Shown: positions 50,193 to 58,818 of the stretch, in pieces
Layout of the letters: each line of letters opens with the position of its first letter
How positions within the stretch are numbered: position 1 is the stretch's first letter
Assembly (NCBI GenBank): GCA_965657085.1
Contig: CBFHND010000002.1
Coordinates: forward strand, 200,811 to 264,810
Length of the DNA stretch: 64,000 nucleotides
From: CBFHND01 sp965657085
Lineage (GTDB): Bacteria > Pseudomonadota > Alphaproteobacteria > Rhodobacterales > Rhodobacteraceae
Direction of reading: 5' to 3'
Notes under the pieces: generated by a model
Seen by the model: the letters and a program-made list of their open reading frames with translations, nothing else
Database searches by the model: none
Told to the model about the DNA's origin: nothing
Translations under genes and position numbers: made by a program

Positions 50193-51198
50193 TACAGACG
50201 AATTCGCCGCACATCTTCAGGCCTTGCAGGACTTTCAGGTCACGCTTCTAAACCGGATGCAAGTCAGCGGACAAACTGCGTTTTACGTGGCCTACGAGGA
50301 TTTGCAGAGTGTCGAGGTGATGAACGGTCTGGCGGCTTATCTTGGGGTTGAAGGTCGGCTTGAAGCGCTGGACAAGAACCTGAAAAAGCAAAACCCAAGC
50401 CCCATTTCCGAGAAGGTCAGCAACTATGCGGAGATGGAGCAGGCCTTGTCTGGGCTGGACAGCTTCAATCTGACCCGCACACCCAATTTCGAACCGCGCC
50501 GCGGACCGGCTGTTCCGACCTATGTCACTGCCGTCAACGCACCTTTGATGTATATGCCGCTCCGCAGTGGGCCCGAAGATCAGGTGTTGGACTGGTTGGC
50601 CGCGTTGGACGGCGCGCGCGCGGACGAACTGGTTCAGAAGATGTCACAAAAGGATTTGCGCCAGTGGAAGCGCAAACATACCGGCCACCGCAGTTTCACC
50701 GTTTTACGGCATCCGGCGGTACGCGCGCATCATGCGTTTTGCTATCGAATTCTGAACCCTGGTCCGGCTTGTTATGATGCGCTGCGGCAAACACTGATCC
50801 GGCGGTATAAACTGCCGATCCCGGTGGACGCACCGGGTGCGGATTATGATCGTGCGGCGCACCGAGCGGCGTTCGCGGCCTTTTTGACCTTTCTCAAAGG
50901 TAACCTTGCGGGGCAAACCGCGATCCGGGTCGACGCGGCATGGTGCACTCAGGCGCAAGCCGTTCAGGGTTTCGGGGAATTTGCATTGCCTGACCGGTTG
51001 ATGCGCGAAGATCGGCTGCAAGCGGAATTGGATGATCTGGCAGCGCAAGTCGGGATTGAAACATCACCCCGGCTTGCAAAAGCACAGGAGGTCGGCCCCT
51101 TCGCGCTCGAAGACATCTACGACGCACAAATCGAGGCGTTGGTCAGCGACGTGTACCAGCGCGACTACATGATGTTTGGATTTGACAGCTGGCGCTGA
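50128..51198 (+). pseudogene. N-terminally truncated NodH-like sulfotransferase
   Basis: An open frame that from about residue 18 (KAAFDTDEFAAHLQALQDFQ) matches the C-terminal half of Rhodobacterales NodH-like sulfotransferases, including TAFYVAYEDLQSVEVMNGLAAYLGV and TPNFEPRRGPAVPTYV. The N-terminal half with the PAPS 5'-phosphosulfate loop (typically an RTGSNFLE-like motif) is absent. The first 17 codons are out-of-frame GT14 sequence. The nominal TTG start at 50128 has no ribosome site. I interpret it as a deletion remnant; an alternative is an unrecognised DUF protein of about 340 residues. Confidence 0.6.
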
Positions 51199-51663
51199 TC
51201 AGGCGGCTTGTACGGACTGGGCTTCGGCGAGGATCGCATAGAGCGTCGAAGCATCGCGATTGGCACGCAGTTTCGCACAGATCGACGGTTCGCGCAGGGT
51301 ACGGGACACCAGTGCGAGCGCCTTGAGATGCTCAACGCCCGCGTCTTCCGGCGCGAACAGGCCAAAGGCGATATCGACGGGCTGGCGGTCCACCGCGCTG
51401 AAATCAATCGGCTTGTCCAGAACCACGAAAACACCGACGACCTCGTCCAGATCATCCAGACGCGCGTGGGGCAAGGCCACGCCATGCCCAACACCCGTTG
51501 GGCCCAACGCTTCGCGTGCCAACAGGGCCTCGACCACGCGGCCGGCATTCATGCCATAGGCTGATTGCGCGAGATCACCGATCTCTTGCAGAAGGCGTTT
51601 CTTGCTGGAAGCCGCGGTCAACACCTTGACCGCTTCCGGCTTCAGAAGCTTTGCAAAATCCAT
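51199..51663 (-). CDS. ptsN: Nitrogen-PTS EIIA component (PtsN)
   Basis: Phosphoacceptor of the PTS-Ntr regulatory cascade. The 154-residue product has the active-site His66 in GHGVALPHARLD. Its phosphorylation state often regulates potassium and nitrogen metabolism and, in some alphaproteobacteria, the stringent response. It lies after hpf in the common lptB-hpf-ptsN order. The ribosome site is weak. Its stop directly abuts that of the sulfotransferase remnant. Confidence 0.93.
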   Translation of the reverse strand: MDFAKLLKPEAVKVLTAASSKKRLLQEIGDLAQSAYGMNAGRVVEALLAREALGPTGVGHGVALPHARLDDLDEVVGVFVVLDKPIDFSAVDRQPVDIAFGLFAPEDAGVEHLKALALVSRTLREPSICAKLRANRDASTLYAILAEAQSVQAA

Positions 51664-51702
51664 CTTGCCCGCACTGTTCTGACGCCTGCGCGTCGTTGCC
51701 TT

Positions 51703-52266
51703 TTATGGGTCGATCCAGCCTATGTTGCCGTCATCACGCCGATACACGACGTTCAACCCGTCTTTACCTTCGTTGCGGAACACCAATATCGGCGCTCCAG
51801 CCAATTCCATTTGCATAACTGCTTCGCCTACGCTCAGCGATGGGATCTTGGTTTCCATCTCCGCCACGATCATGGGCTGCAGCGATTCCGGCTCCGAGTC
51901 GGCCTCGCCACCATCTGAGGCGAGGATATATGAGGATGCGCCGAAGAGTTCAACCGGCTCTGAACGGTCCTTGTGATGGTCCTTGAGCCGACGTTTGTAG
52001 CGCCGCAGTTGTTTTTCCATCTTGTCGCGGCAGCTGTCGAAGGCGGCATAGATTTCTGTTTCGTGCGCCTTGGCCTGCGCGGTCAGCCCGGTCGACAGGT
52101 GCACCGTCGCCTCGCAAACAAATTCATGAGCAGATTTCGAGAAAACCACCAATGCATCGGTCGGTCGCTCGGCATATTTCCCGACGACCTCGTCCAGTTC
52201 CGATTTCACGTGCGTCTGTAGTGCTGCACCGATGTCGATTTGTTTGCCGCTGATTTGATACCGCAT
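51703..52266 (-). CDS. hpf: Long-form ribosome hibernation promoting factor (HPF)
   Basis: Binds the 30S decoding region and, through its C-terminal domain, drives 100S ribosome dimers in stationary phase. The 187-residue product has the N-terminal RaiA/YfiA fold (MRYQISGKQIDIG through CRDKMEKQLRRYKRRLKDH) and the C-terminal dimerisation tail (EAVMQMELAGAPILVFRNEG, VVYRRDDGNIGWIDP). AAGGAGA fixes the ATG at 52266. It precedes ptsN on the same strand. The leader contains a hairpin near 52300-52322. Confidence 0.94.
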   Translation of the reverse strand: MRYQISGKQIDIGAALQTHVKSELDEVVGKYAERPTDALVVFSKSAHEFVCEATVHLSTGLTAQAKAHETEIYAAFDSCRDKMEKQLRRYKRRLKDHHKDRSEPVELFGASSYILASDGGEADSEPESLQPMIVAEMETKIPSLSVGEAVMQMELAGAPILVFRNEGKDGLNVVYRRDDGNIGWIDP

Positions 52267-52519
52267 TCTGTCTCCTTGTATTTTGCAATCTGACACAAAG
52301 ACTGACGGCCCTGGTCAGGGTCGTTTTCTTTCAGGTCAAGATCGCGGAAAACAGCATTCCTGTGTGTTGCTGTGAACCGGCCGTGGTGACCAAGGCGGGG
52401 ATATTCACAGACATAAACAGCAGATTTGCCATACCCTGATCAGGCCTGAAACAACGCGAACTGTCAATGAAAAGCGCGCAGCCAGGCAGCGATATTTCGC
52501 GTCAATTTGCCCGAAGAGG
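52267..52519. other. 253-bp intergenic region between lptB and hpf
   Basis: Non-coding as far as can be seen. rpoN, which sits here in many other proteobacteria, is absent. An imperfect 20-bp dyad around CCCTGGTCAGGG (about 52308-52319) could be a weak terminator after lptB or part of the hpf leader. A minus-strand TTGACA lies near 52460, but no good -10 was identified. Two frames of 18 and 27 codons lack ribosome sites and were rejected. Confidence 0.4.
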
Positions 52520-53278
52520 TTAAGAAACGCGGAAGTTTTCGCCCAGGTACACCCGCCGCACGTTCTGGTTTTCGACGACCTCTTCCGGGGTTCCGGACAT
52601 CAGCACGCGGCCTTCGTGCAGGATATAGGCGCGGTCAACAATCTCTAATGTTTCCCGCACGTTATGATCTGTGATCAACACGCCAATCCCACGTTTTTTG
52701 AGATCGGCAACCAAATGTCGGATATCACCAACCGATATCGGATCGACACCGGCAAAGGGTTCATCCAGCAAAAGATACTTTGGGTTGGCCGCGAGACACC
52801 GCGCAATTTCGACGCGCCGCCGTTCCCCACCCGACAAGGCCATTGCAGGGGCTCGGCGCAGGTGTTCGATTGAAAATTCGCTTAGCAGTTCTTCAAGCCG
52901 CTCGCGCCGCTTGTGACGGTCGGATTCGGTGATATCGAGGATCGCCGCGATGTTGTCCTGAACGCTGAGACCACGAAAGATGCTCATTTCCTGTGGCAGA
53001 TATCCGATGCCCAGTTGCGCCCTGCGATACATGGGCAACGTGGTCACGTCCGTTCCGTCGACGGTCACTGTGCCACCCTCGGGCGTTACCAGACCCGCAA
53101 CAGCATAAAACGTCGTGGTTTTGCCCGATCCGTTGGGGCCAAGCAGAGCCACGACCTCGCCCCGATCCAGATGCATCGAGAAATCGCGGATAACGACCTT
53201 TTTGCGATAGGATTTGCGCAGGTGTTCGATGTGCAGGCCGGAACTGCCGGGCGTCAGGGTGAGCTTGGTCTCGGCCAT
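52520..53278 (-). CDS. lptB: LPS export ABC transporter ATP-binding protein LptB
   Basis: ATPase powering LPS extraction from the inner membrane with LptFG. The 252-residue protein has Walker A GPNGSGKTTT (47-56), the Q-loop LPQEMSIFRGL, signature LSGGERRRVEIAR, Walker B LLLDEPFAGVDP and switch His in ITDHNVRE. Its ATG shares a base with the lptA TGA (TGATG). LptF and LptG are not encoded in this window. Confidence 0.96.
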   Translation of the reverse strand: MAETKLTLTPGSSGLHIEHLRKSYRKKVVIRDFSMHLDRGEVVALLGPNGSGKTTTFYAVAGLVTPEGGTVTVDGTDVTTLPMYRRAQLGIGYLPQEMSIFRGLSVQDNIAAILDITESDRHKRRERLEELLSEFSIEHLRRAPAMALSGGERRRVEIARCLAANPKYLLLDEPFAGVDPISVGDIRHLVADLKKRGIGVLITDHNVRETLEIVDRAYILHEGRVLMSGTPEEVVENQNVRRVYLGENFRVS

Positions 53279-53775
53279 CAGTTGTCGCCAGTTTGCAGGA
53301 TCGTCTTCACCCTGCCGGACATTTGCGCGGTGCCGTCGTTCAGGTTGACGGTCATGCGATCCGCGGTCAGGGCGCTGGGCCCTTGGGTCAGCAGAACGTT
53401 ACCTGACATGATGATGGACCCGGAATCGATGTCGTAATCCGCGCGCTCTGATTCGGCGGCATCGGCACCAGCCAACAATGTCACACCGCCGGTGGCCTCA
53501 AGCCGTGCAATGCCTGCATTCGCATTGCGATAGATCACCAGAACGCGGCCAGCTGACAGGCGCATGTCGCCCTGCCCGATCAGTACGTTGCCCGTAAACA
53601 CGGCGGACCCCGATGATTGATCGACGGAAAGGTTGTCCGCGGTCACCTCGACCGGTTGCGTCGTATCCTGACGAAGTGTGCCAAATGCGACGTTCGTTCC
53701 CTGGGCCAGTGCCGGCGCGGCAAGGGTCAGAATTATCGCTACTGTCAAAGGGCGCAAAGCAATCACGGGCGTCAC
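53278..53775 (-). CDS. lptA: LPS transport periplasmic protein LptA
   Basis: Periplasmic beta-jellyroll protein that bridges LptC to LptD. The 165-residue precursor has a signal peptide ending PALAQG (about 25) and an OstA-like domain: VEVTADNLSVDQSSGSAVF, GNVLIGQGDMRLSAGRV, DYDIDSGSIIMSGNVLLTQG. The start is GTG at 53775, overlapping the lptC stop (GTGA). It is translated between lptC and lptB, as in many proteobacteria. Confidence 0.9.
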   Translation of the reverse strand: MTPVIALRPLTVAIILTLAAPALAQGTNVAFGTLRQDTTQPVEVTADNLSVDQSSGSAVFTGNVLIGQGDMRLSAGRVLVIYRNANAGIARLEATGGVTLLAGADAAESERADYDIDSGSIIMSGNVLLTQGPSALTADRMTVNLNDGTAQMSGRVKTILQTGDN

Positions 53776-54368
53776 TCGTCTATCTGTTTGGGATCATATA
53801 TCAGCTTCACGCCGTTTGTGAAAATCAATTGGCTCGGGCCTCCGTTCTTGCTGGCCGACAGGGCCATTTGCCCCGCGTTCAATGTGCCAAATCCGGTGAC
53901 AGCAGAAACAGGACCCGGGGTCGTCAGCGTCGCGGTATCAAGGTTTGTCACCAGCTGGTCAGTCGTGATTGAAAAACCGGTGCTGGTGGTGACCACGACG
54001 TTTCCCATTATATCGGTGGTCGCATTGGCCAGATCAATGGCCCCCTGATCGGCGCGCAAAACAACGCTTGTGCCGCTGGCCAATTCAATCTCGGCTGAAA
54101 GGTCCTGTACGACATTGCGGCCCATTGCGTCCGTCTTCATGTCGCCAGCCGAAAAAGAGATCAGATCACCGTTGCGGCTGGTCCCCGAAAACACTGGCCC
54201 CGTGATCTGCTGTTGGTCCACCCGGTCGCGGATTTCGTCGTCGGCAAAGGGGATCGTGGCCACCGGATCGACGTTGCGGGACAGCAGGAACAACGTGGAC
54301 AGGATGCCCAGCGCCATAAGCGGCAACAAGACCTTGAGCCATGCAACCAGTCGCGAATACCAGTCCAT
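53772..54368 (-). CDS. lptC: LPS export protein LptC
   Basis: Bitopic inner-membrane protein that receives LPS from LptBFG. The 198-residue product has one N-terminal transmembrane helix (about 9-29, VAWLKVLLPLMALGILSTLF) followed by a periplasmic OstA-like fold (RADQGAIDLANATTDIMGNVVVTTSTGF). Low primary conservation is normal for the family; placement before lptA and lptB supports the call. Confidence 0.88.
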   Translation of the reverse strand: MDWYSRLVAWLKVLLPLMALGILSTLFLLSRNVDPVATIPFADDEIRDRVDQQQITGPVFSGTSRNGDLISFSAGDMKTDAMGRNVVQDLSAEIELASGTSVVLRADQGAIDLANATTDIMGNVVVTTSTGFSITTDQLVTNLDTATLTTPGPVSAVTGFGTLNAGQMALSASKNGGPSQLIFTNGVKLIYDPKQIDE

Positions 54369-54377
54369 GGCGCGGCC

Positions 54378-55346
54378 CTAGCCCAACCCGACGCGCAGGC
54401 AATCGTGAATGTGCAGCAGGCCCACGGGCGTTTTTGACTCGGCGGTTTCGGTCACGAACAGGCATGTGATCTTGCGTTGGTTCATGATGCCCACGGCCTG
54501 CTCGGCCAGGGCATCTGGCGCAATGGTGGTCGGGGCCTGGGTCATGACATCCTGCGCCACATGGCTCAGCAAACCGTCCATATGCCGACGCAGGTCCCCG
54601 TCGGTGATAATGCCAACAAGACTTCCACTGTCATCCTGCACGCCCACCACGCCAAAACCCTTTTGGCTGATCTCGATCAAAGCGTCGGACATCTGGGTAT
54701 CTGAGCCGACAAGCGGCAAGGCACCGCCTTTGTGCATCAGATCGCCGACGCGGCTCAGTTGTGCGCCCAGCTTCCCACCCGGATGGAATTCGCGGAAGTG
54801 TTCGGCGGTAAAGTCCCGGTTCTCCATCAACGCGACGGCCAGCGCGTCGCCCATGGCCAAGGTCATGGTGGTCGAACAGGTGGGCACCACGCCGGTGCCG
54901 CAGGCTTCGCCAACGCTTGGAAGCACCAGCGTGACATCGGATTGTATGCCAAGGCTGCTGCCCTCGCGGCTTGTGATCCCGATCAGGGGAATGTCAAAGC
55001 GCCGGGAATAGGTCAGCAGGTTCGCCAGTTCAGGTGCTTCGCCAGAGTTCGAGATCGCCAGTACCACGTCGCCCGTGGTGATCATGCCAAGATCGCCGTG
55101 GCTTGCCTCGGCCGGATGCACGAATTGCGCGGGCGTTCCCGTGCTGGCAAGGGTCGCCGCGATCTTGCGCGCGATGTGGCCCGATTTTCCAATACCCGTG
55201 ACAATAACCCGACCACGGGTGGCAATCATCAGGTCGATGGCGTCACGAAACCGCGCGTCCAATCCATCGGCCAACGCTGTCAAAGCCTCTGCTTCGGCGC
55301 GGATCACCCGGCGCGCCGTGTCGATGAAGGGTGTTTTATCCGTCAT
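54378..55346 (-). CDS. kdsD: D-arabinose-5-phosphate isomerase (KdsD/KpsF)
   Basis: Converts ribulose-5-phosphate to arabinose-5-phosphate, the first step of Kdo synthesis. The 322-residue product has an SIS sugar-isomerase domain (about 30-170; GIGKSGHIARK, ISNSGEAPE, and the HPGGKLG loop) and two CBS domains (about 200-322). The ATG at 55346 overlaps the stop of the RNase D-like gene (ATGA). Paired with kdsB at 42.9 kb and the Lpt genes, it supports LPS/Kdo supply. Confidence 0.93.
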   Translation of the reverse strand: MTDKTPFIDTARRVIRAEAEALTALADGLDARFRDAIDLMIATRGRVIVTGIGKSGHIARKIAATLASTGTPAQFVHPAEASHGDLGMITTGDVVLAISNSGEAPELANLLTYSRRFDIPLIGITSREGSSLGIQSDVTLVLPSVGEACGTGVVPTCSTTMTLAMGDALAVALMENRDFTAEHFREFHPGGKLGAQLSRVGDLMHKGGALPLVGSDTQMSDALIEISQKGFGVVGVQDDSGSLVGIITDGDLRRHMDGLLSHVAQDVMTQAPTTIAPDALAEQAVGIMNQRKITCLFVTETAESKTPVGLLHIHDCLRVGLG

Positions 55347-55957
55347 GAGTGGGCAAAGATATCTGTGTCCGGCCACCCTTCAAGGTCGAGCCGGGCGCGC
55401 ATGGGCAGGAAATCAAAACAGGCCTGCGCAATTTCGGCCCGGCCTTCGCGTTCCAGCCGGATGTTCAATTCGTCCCGCAGGCGGTGCAGGTAGAGAACAT
55501 CCGATGCCGCATAATCAAGCTGCGCCTCGGTGAGCGTGTCGCTGCCCCAATCACTTGATTGCTGCTGCTTGGAAATGTCGATGCTCAGCAGTTCCTGAAG
55601 CAGGTTCTTGAGGCCATGACGGTCGGTGTAGGTGCGGATCAGGCGGCTGGCGATCTTGGTGCAATAGACCGGTGCGGTGACAGCCCCAAAGGCATTGAGC
55701 ATCGCGGCGATGTCAAAGCGGCCAAAATGAAACAGCTTGAGCACATCGGGGTTTTCCAAAAGGGCGCAGAGGTTCGGGGCCTCGGTCTGGCCTTTCATGA
55801 TCTGCACGATGTGTGCGTTGCCGTCCCCGCCAGAAAGCTGCACGACACACAGGCGGTCGCGGTGGGGATTGAGGCCCATGGTTTCGCAATCGATTGCAAC
55901 GATTGGTCCAAGATCAAGGCCGTCAGGCAGGTCGGATTGGTAAAGATGGTTTGTCAT
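55343..55957 (-). CDS. RNase D-like 3'-5' exonuclease (DEDDy family)
   Basis: Product of 204 residues with only the exonuclease domain: Asp23/Glu25 in AIDCETMG, an Asp in HFGRFDIAAML, and the Tyr/Asp pair in LDYAASDVLYL. It lacks the HRDC domain of classical RNase D (about 370 residues), as do many alphaproteobacterial homologues. Likely acts in tRNA or small-RNA 3' trimming. The start at 55957 is the Met where family similarity begins; the long upstream frame is spurious. It is directly upstream of kdsD. Confidence 0.88.
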   Translation of the reverse strand: MTNHLYQSDLPDGLDLGPIVAIDCETMGLNPHRDRLCVVQLSGGDGNAHIVQIMKGQTEAPNLCALLENPDVLKLFHFGRFDIAAMLNAFGAVTAPVYCTKIASRLIRTYTDRHGLKNLLQELLSIDISKQQQSSDWGSDTLTEAQLDYAASDVLYLHRLRDELNIRLEREGRAEIAQACFDFLPMRARLDLEGWPDTDIFAHS

Positions 55958-56024
55958 AGGCTCGCTATAGCGCGCATTCCGGCACTGGGAAAGCGGATGC
56001 GGGTCATTTGCGCCAGATTGCGCC

Positions 56025-56804
56025 TTAGCAATCGTGAAGGGCTTCGCGTGTGGGGCGTGGCAGCTGCGCAAGAAGCGCCGCGACAAGGGCGCGGCAGGCA
56101 TCGCCTTTCCACTTGGATGAATAAAGATGTGACGGCAGATCGGGATGCCGCAGAACCAGCCTGCGCCAGCCATGCACGATCAGGCAGCGCAACGCGCCGA
56201 TCTGGATCGGGGTCAGTCGCCGGGGATCAAGCTCAAGCGCCTGAACAGCTTGCAAACGGTCATGCAGTGCTGCGTATTCTTGTGCCAGCGCCTTTGGCTC
56301 AAGCTGCTCTCCGAACCAGGCGGGCGGCTCTGTCCCGGGCATCGACAGCGCGCCTGCGGGGGGCTGTGCCGTGTTCAGGCCGACGTAGATCCGCGATGTC
56401 AAAGGGGCAAACCCCAGTTTGTTCATCCTATCGCGGCTCTCGGCGGCGGACGTTTCAAGAAGGACGATCTGCCAGTCCCGTGCAGCCGTGGCTGGCGGTG
56501 CATAGATGCGGTGACTGGCGGCTGCGCTTTCACGGCGGCCTGTGTCAGTCAGCCGGTGCAGGCTGGTGCGACCGGCCTTGTCGGAGGCGATCCAGTCGTC
56601 GTTGCGCAAGCGGTGAAGGGCAACCCGGGTTGCTTCGGGTTTGATCTGCATCTCGGACATCAGCGCGGATAGAACGGGGCCTTCGATCTGATCCCCCTGC
56701 CCTTGCGCCAGATCCCCGAACACTGTCGCCAACAACGACCAAACGCGCAAGTTGCCTTGCGCGTTCAGGATCGTCAGGGCGTTTTGATACGGGTCAGAAG
56801 GCAT
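56025..56804 (-). CDS. paaX: PaaX-family transcriptional repressor of phenylacetate catabolism
   Basis: Winged-helix repressor that in E. coli responds to phenylacetyl-CoA. The 259-residue product has the N-terminal wHTH (ISMLSEMQIKPEATRVALHRLRNDDWI-like segment near 45-75), a central RIYVGL region and the C-terminal W-x-x-L helix bundle. It is shorter than E. coli PaaX (about 316). It overlaps paaZ by 11 bases at the end of the operon, so it would be cotranscribed and feed back on the paa promoter. Confidence 0.88.
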   Translation of the reverse strand: MPSDPYQNALTILNAQGNLRVWSLLATVFGDLAQGQGDQIEGPVLSALMSEMQIKPEATRVALHRLRNDDWIASDKAGRTSLHRLTDTGRRESAAASHRIYAPPATAARDWQIVLLETSAAESRDRMNKLGFAPLTSRIYVGLNTAQPPAGALSMPGTEPPAWFGEQLEPKALAQEYAALHDRLQAVQALELDPRRLTPIQIGALRCLIVHGWRRLVLRHPDLPSHLYSSKWKGDACRALVAALLAQLPRPTREALHDC

Positions 56805-58809
56805 TCATCGTCAACAGTTCATATTCGGCCACGGGTTCGTCATCCTGATTGGTCAGGGTCACGTGCCAGCGTACTTCGCCATAATCATCATTGCGAGGGG
56901 TCTTGGCCTTGACCGTCAAACGCACCTTGATGCTGTCGCCCGCTTGCACCGGTTTCATGAAACGCAAATTGTCGAGGCCGGTGTTGGCCAGAACCGGGCC
57001 GGGATCGGGCTGTACGAACAGTCCGGCCGCAAAGCTGAGCAGCAGATAACCATGCGCAACGCGACCGGGGAAAAACGGATTGGCCTTGGCAGCGTCCTCG
57101 TCCATGTGGGCATAGAAGGTGTCGCCGGTGAAATGCGCAAAGGTTTCGATGTCGTCCATCGTCACCGTGCGACTGTCGGAATAGAGCGTTTCGCCTAGGA
57201 TCAGATCGCCGAATTTCCGGGTGAAAGGATGCGGCCCTTCGCTGTGTTCGGTTGCGCCGGGCACCCATTTCTGTCCGATGGCTGTCAGGATATCCGGGCT
57301 GCCCTGAATGGCGGTGCGCTGCATGTAATGCAGAACCGCGCGAATGCCGCCCAACTCTTCGCCACCGCCTGCGCGGCCCGGTCCGCCGTGCACCATATGC
57401 GGCAAGGGTGCGCCGTGGCCCGTGGCCTCGGCCATGCTATGTGCGTTGTTGAAATAGAGGCGTCCGTGAAACGCGCCTGACCCCAATGCGATCTCGCGCG
57501 CGACGGCACTGTCGCCCGTGATGATCGACGCGACCAAGGACCCCTGACCACGATTCAGAAGCCGCATCGCGTGATCCACATCGTCGTAGCCCATAAGGGT
57601 CGAAACCGGCCCGAACGCTTCGGTGTCGTGCACCCGTTTGGCCACATCCGGGTTGGGACAGTGAAACAGCATTGGCGGTACGAATGCGCCTTCGCTGCCT
57701 GCCATTGCAAAATGATCGGGATCGCCAAAGATGCGCTCGGCTTCACCTGCGATGGCCTTTGCCTTGTCCAGAACGTCCGATTTCTGAGCGTTGGACACCA
57801 AAGCCCCCATTTGAGTGGCCTTGTCGCGCGGATCCCCGATGACCGTTTGTGCCAACCGATCGCGCAGCGCGCTGGCCACTGCATCGATTTGGCCGTTCGG
57901 CACCATGATCCGGCGGATCGCGGTGCATTTCTGGCCTGCCTTTGCCGTCATTTCGCGGTGCACTTCCTGCACAAACAGGTCGAACTCAGCCGACCCCGGC
58001 TGTACGTCAGGGCCCAATACGGATGCGTTCAGGCTGTCTTGTTCGGCGGTAAAGCGGACGCCGTTGGTCAGGATATTCCGGTTTCCACGCAGTTTGAGAG
58101 CGGTGTCGGCAGATCCGGTAAAGGTCACGACATCCTGGCAATCGACGTGGTCCAGCATGTCACCGATACCCCCCGACACCAGTTGCAAGGCGCCGTCCGG
58201 CAACAGGCCACTGTCGAGCATGATGCGCACGCAGGCTTCGGTCACATAACAGGTGGCCGTGGCCGGTTTGATGATCGCTGGCATCCCCGCCAGCAACGTG
58301 GGCGCCAGTTTCTCCAACATGCCCCAGACCGGGAAGTTGAAGGCGTTGATATGCACAGCCACACCCTGAAGCGGCGTGCAGATGTGTTGACCCATGAAAG
58401 CACCCGTACGCCCAAGCTGCTCTGGTGTGCCGTCGATGTAAACCTGCGCATCGGGCATCTCGCGCCGTCCCTTTGACGCAAACACCAGCATGGTGCCGAT
58501 CCCACCATCCACGTCGATCTTGTGATCCGACAGCGTGGCCCCTGTGTCATAGCTCAGATCATAAAGCACCGGGCGATGTTCGCGCAGGTGCAGGGCAAGG
58601 GCCTTAAGCATCCGGGCGCGGTCATGAAACGTCAGCGCGCGCAACGCGGGGCCGCCAACGTCGCGGGCGTACCCAAGCATGGCCTGCACATCCAGCGCAT
58701 CGTTGCCTGCGTCCGCGATCACCGTGCCGGTAATCGCACTGGAAATCGATCGCGCACCGGAGCCTGGTGCCACCCACGACCCCGCGACATAGGAATGAAC
58801 ATGTAGCAT
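56794..58809 (-). CDS. paaZ: Bifunctional oxepin-CoA hydrolase / 3-oxo-5,6-dehydrosuberyl-CoA semialdehyde dehydrogenase (PaaZ)
   Basis: Opens the oxepin ring and oxidises the resulting aldehyde in aerobic phenylacetate degradation. The 671-residue fusion has an aldehyde dehydrogenase domain (about 1-525) with the catalytic Glu in FTAEQDSLN and the Cys in GQKCTAIRR, and a C-terminal MaoC-like hydratase domain (about 540-671) with FTGDTFYAHMDED and FPGRVAHGYLLLS. It overlaps paaX and follows paaE by 9 bases. Confidence 0.95.
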   Translation of the reverse strand: MLHVHSYVAGSWVAPGSGARSISSAITGTVIADAGNDALDVQAMLGYARDVGGPALRALTFHDRARMLKALALHLREHRPVLYDLSYDTGATLSDHKIDVDGGIGTMLVFASKGRREMPDAQVYIDGTPEQLGRTGAFMGQHICTPLQGVAVHINAFNFPVWGMLEKLAPTLLAGMPAIIKPATATCYVTEACVRIMLDSGLLPDGALQLVSGGIGDMLDHVDCQDVVTFTGSADTALKLRGNRNILTNGVRFTAEQDSLNASVLGPDVQPGSAEFDLFVQEVHREMTAKAGQKCTAIRRIMVPNGQIDAVASALRDRLAQTVIGDPRDKATQMGALVSNAQKSDVLDKAKAIAGEAERIFGDPDHFAMAGSEGAFVPPMLFHCPNPDVAKRVHDTEAFGPVSTLMGYDDVDHAMRLLNRGQGSLVASIITGDSAVAREIALGSGAFHGRLYFNNAHSMAEATGHGAPLPHMVHGGPGRAGGGEELGGIRAVLHYMQRTAIQGSPDILTAIGQKWVPGATEHSEGPHPFTRKFGDLILGETLYSDSRTVTMDDIETFAHFTGDTFYAHMDEDAAKANPFFPGRVAHGYLLLSFAAGLFVQPDPGPVLANTGLDNLRFMKPVQAGDSIKVRLTVKAKTPRNDDYGEVRWHVTLTNQDDEPVAEYELLTMNAF

Positions 58810-58818
58810 GAGGCCCTC

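Noticed and set aside
52408..52500. Mini-ORFs of 18 and 27 codons between lptB and hpf
   Set aside because: Neither has a ribosome site or notable composition.
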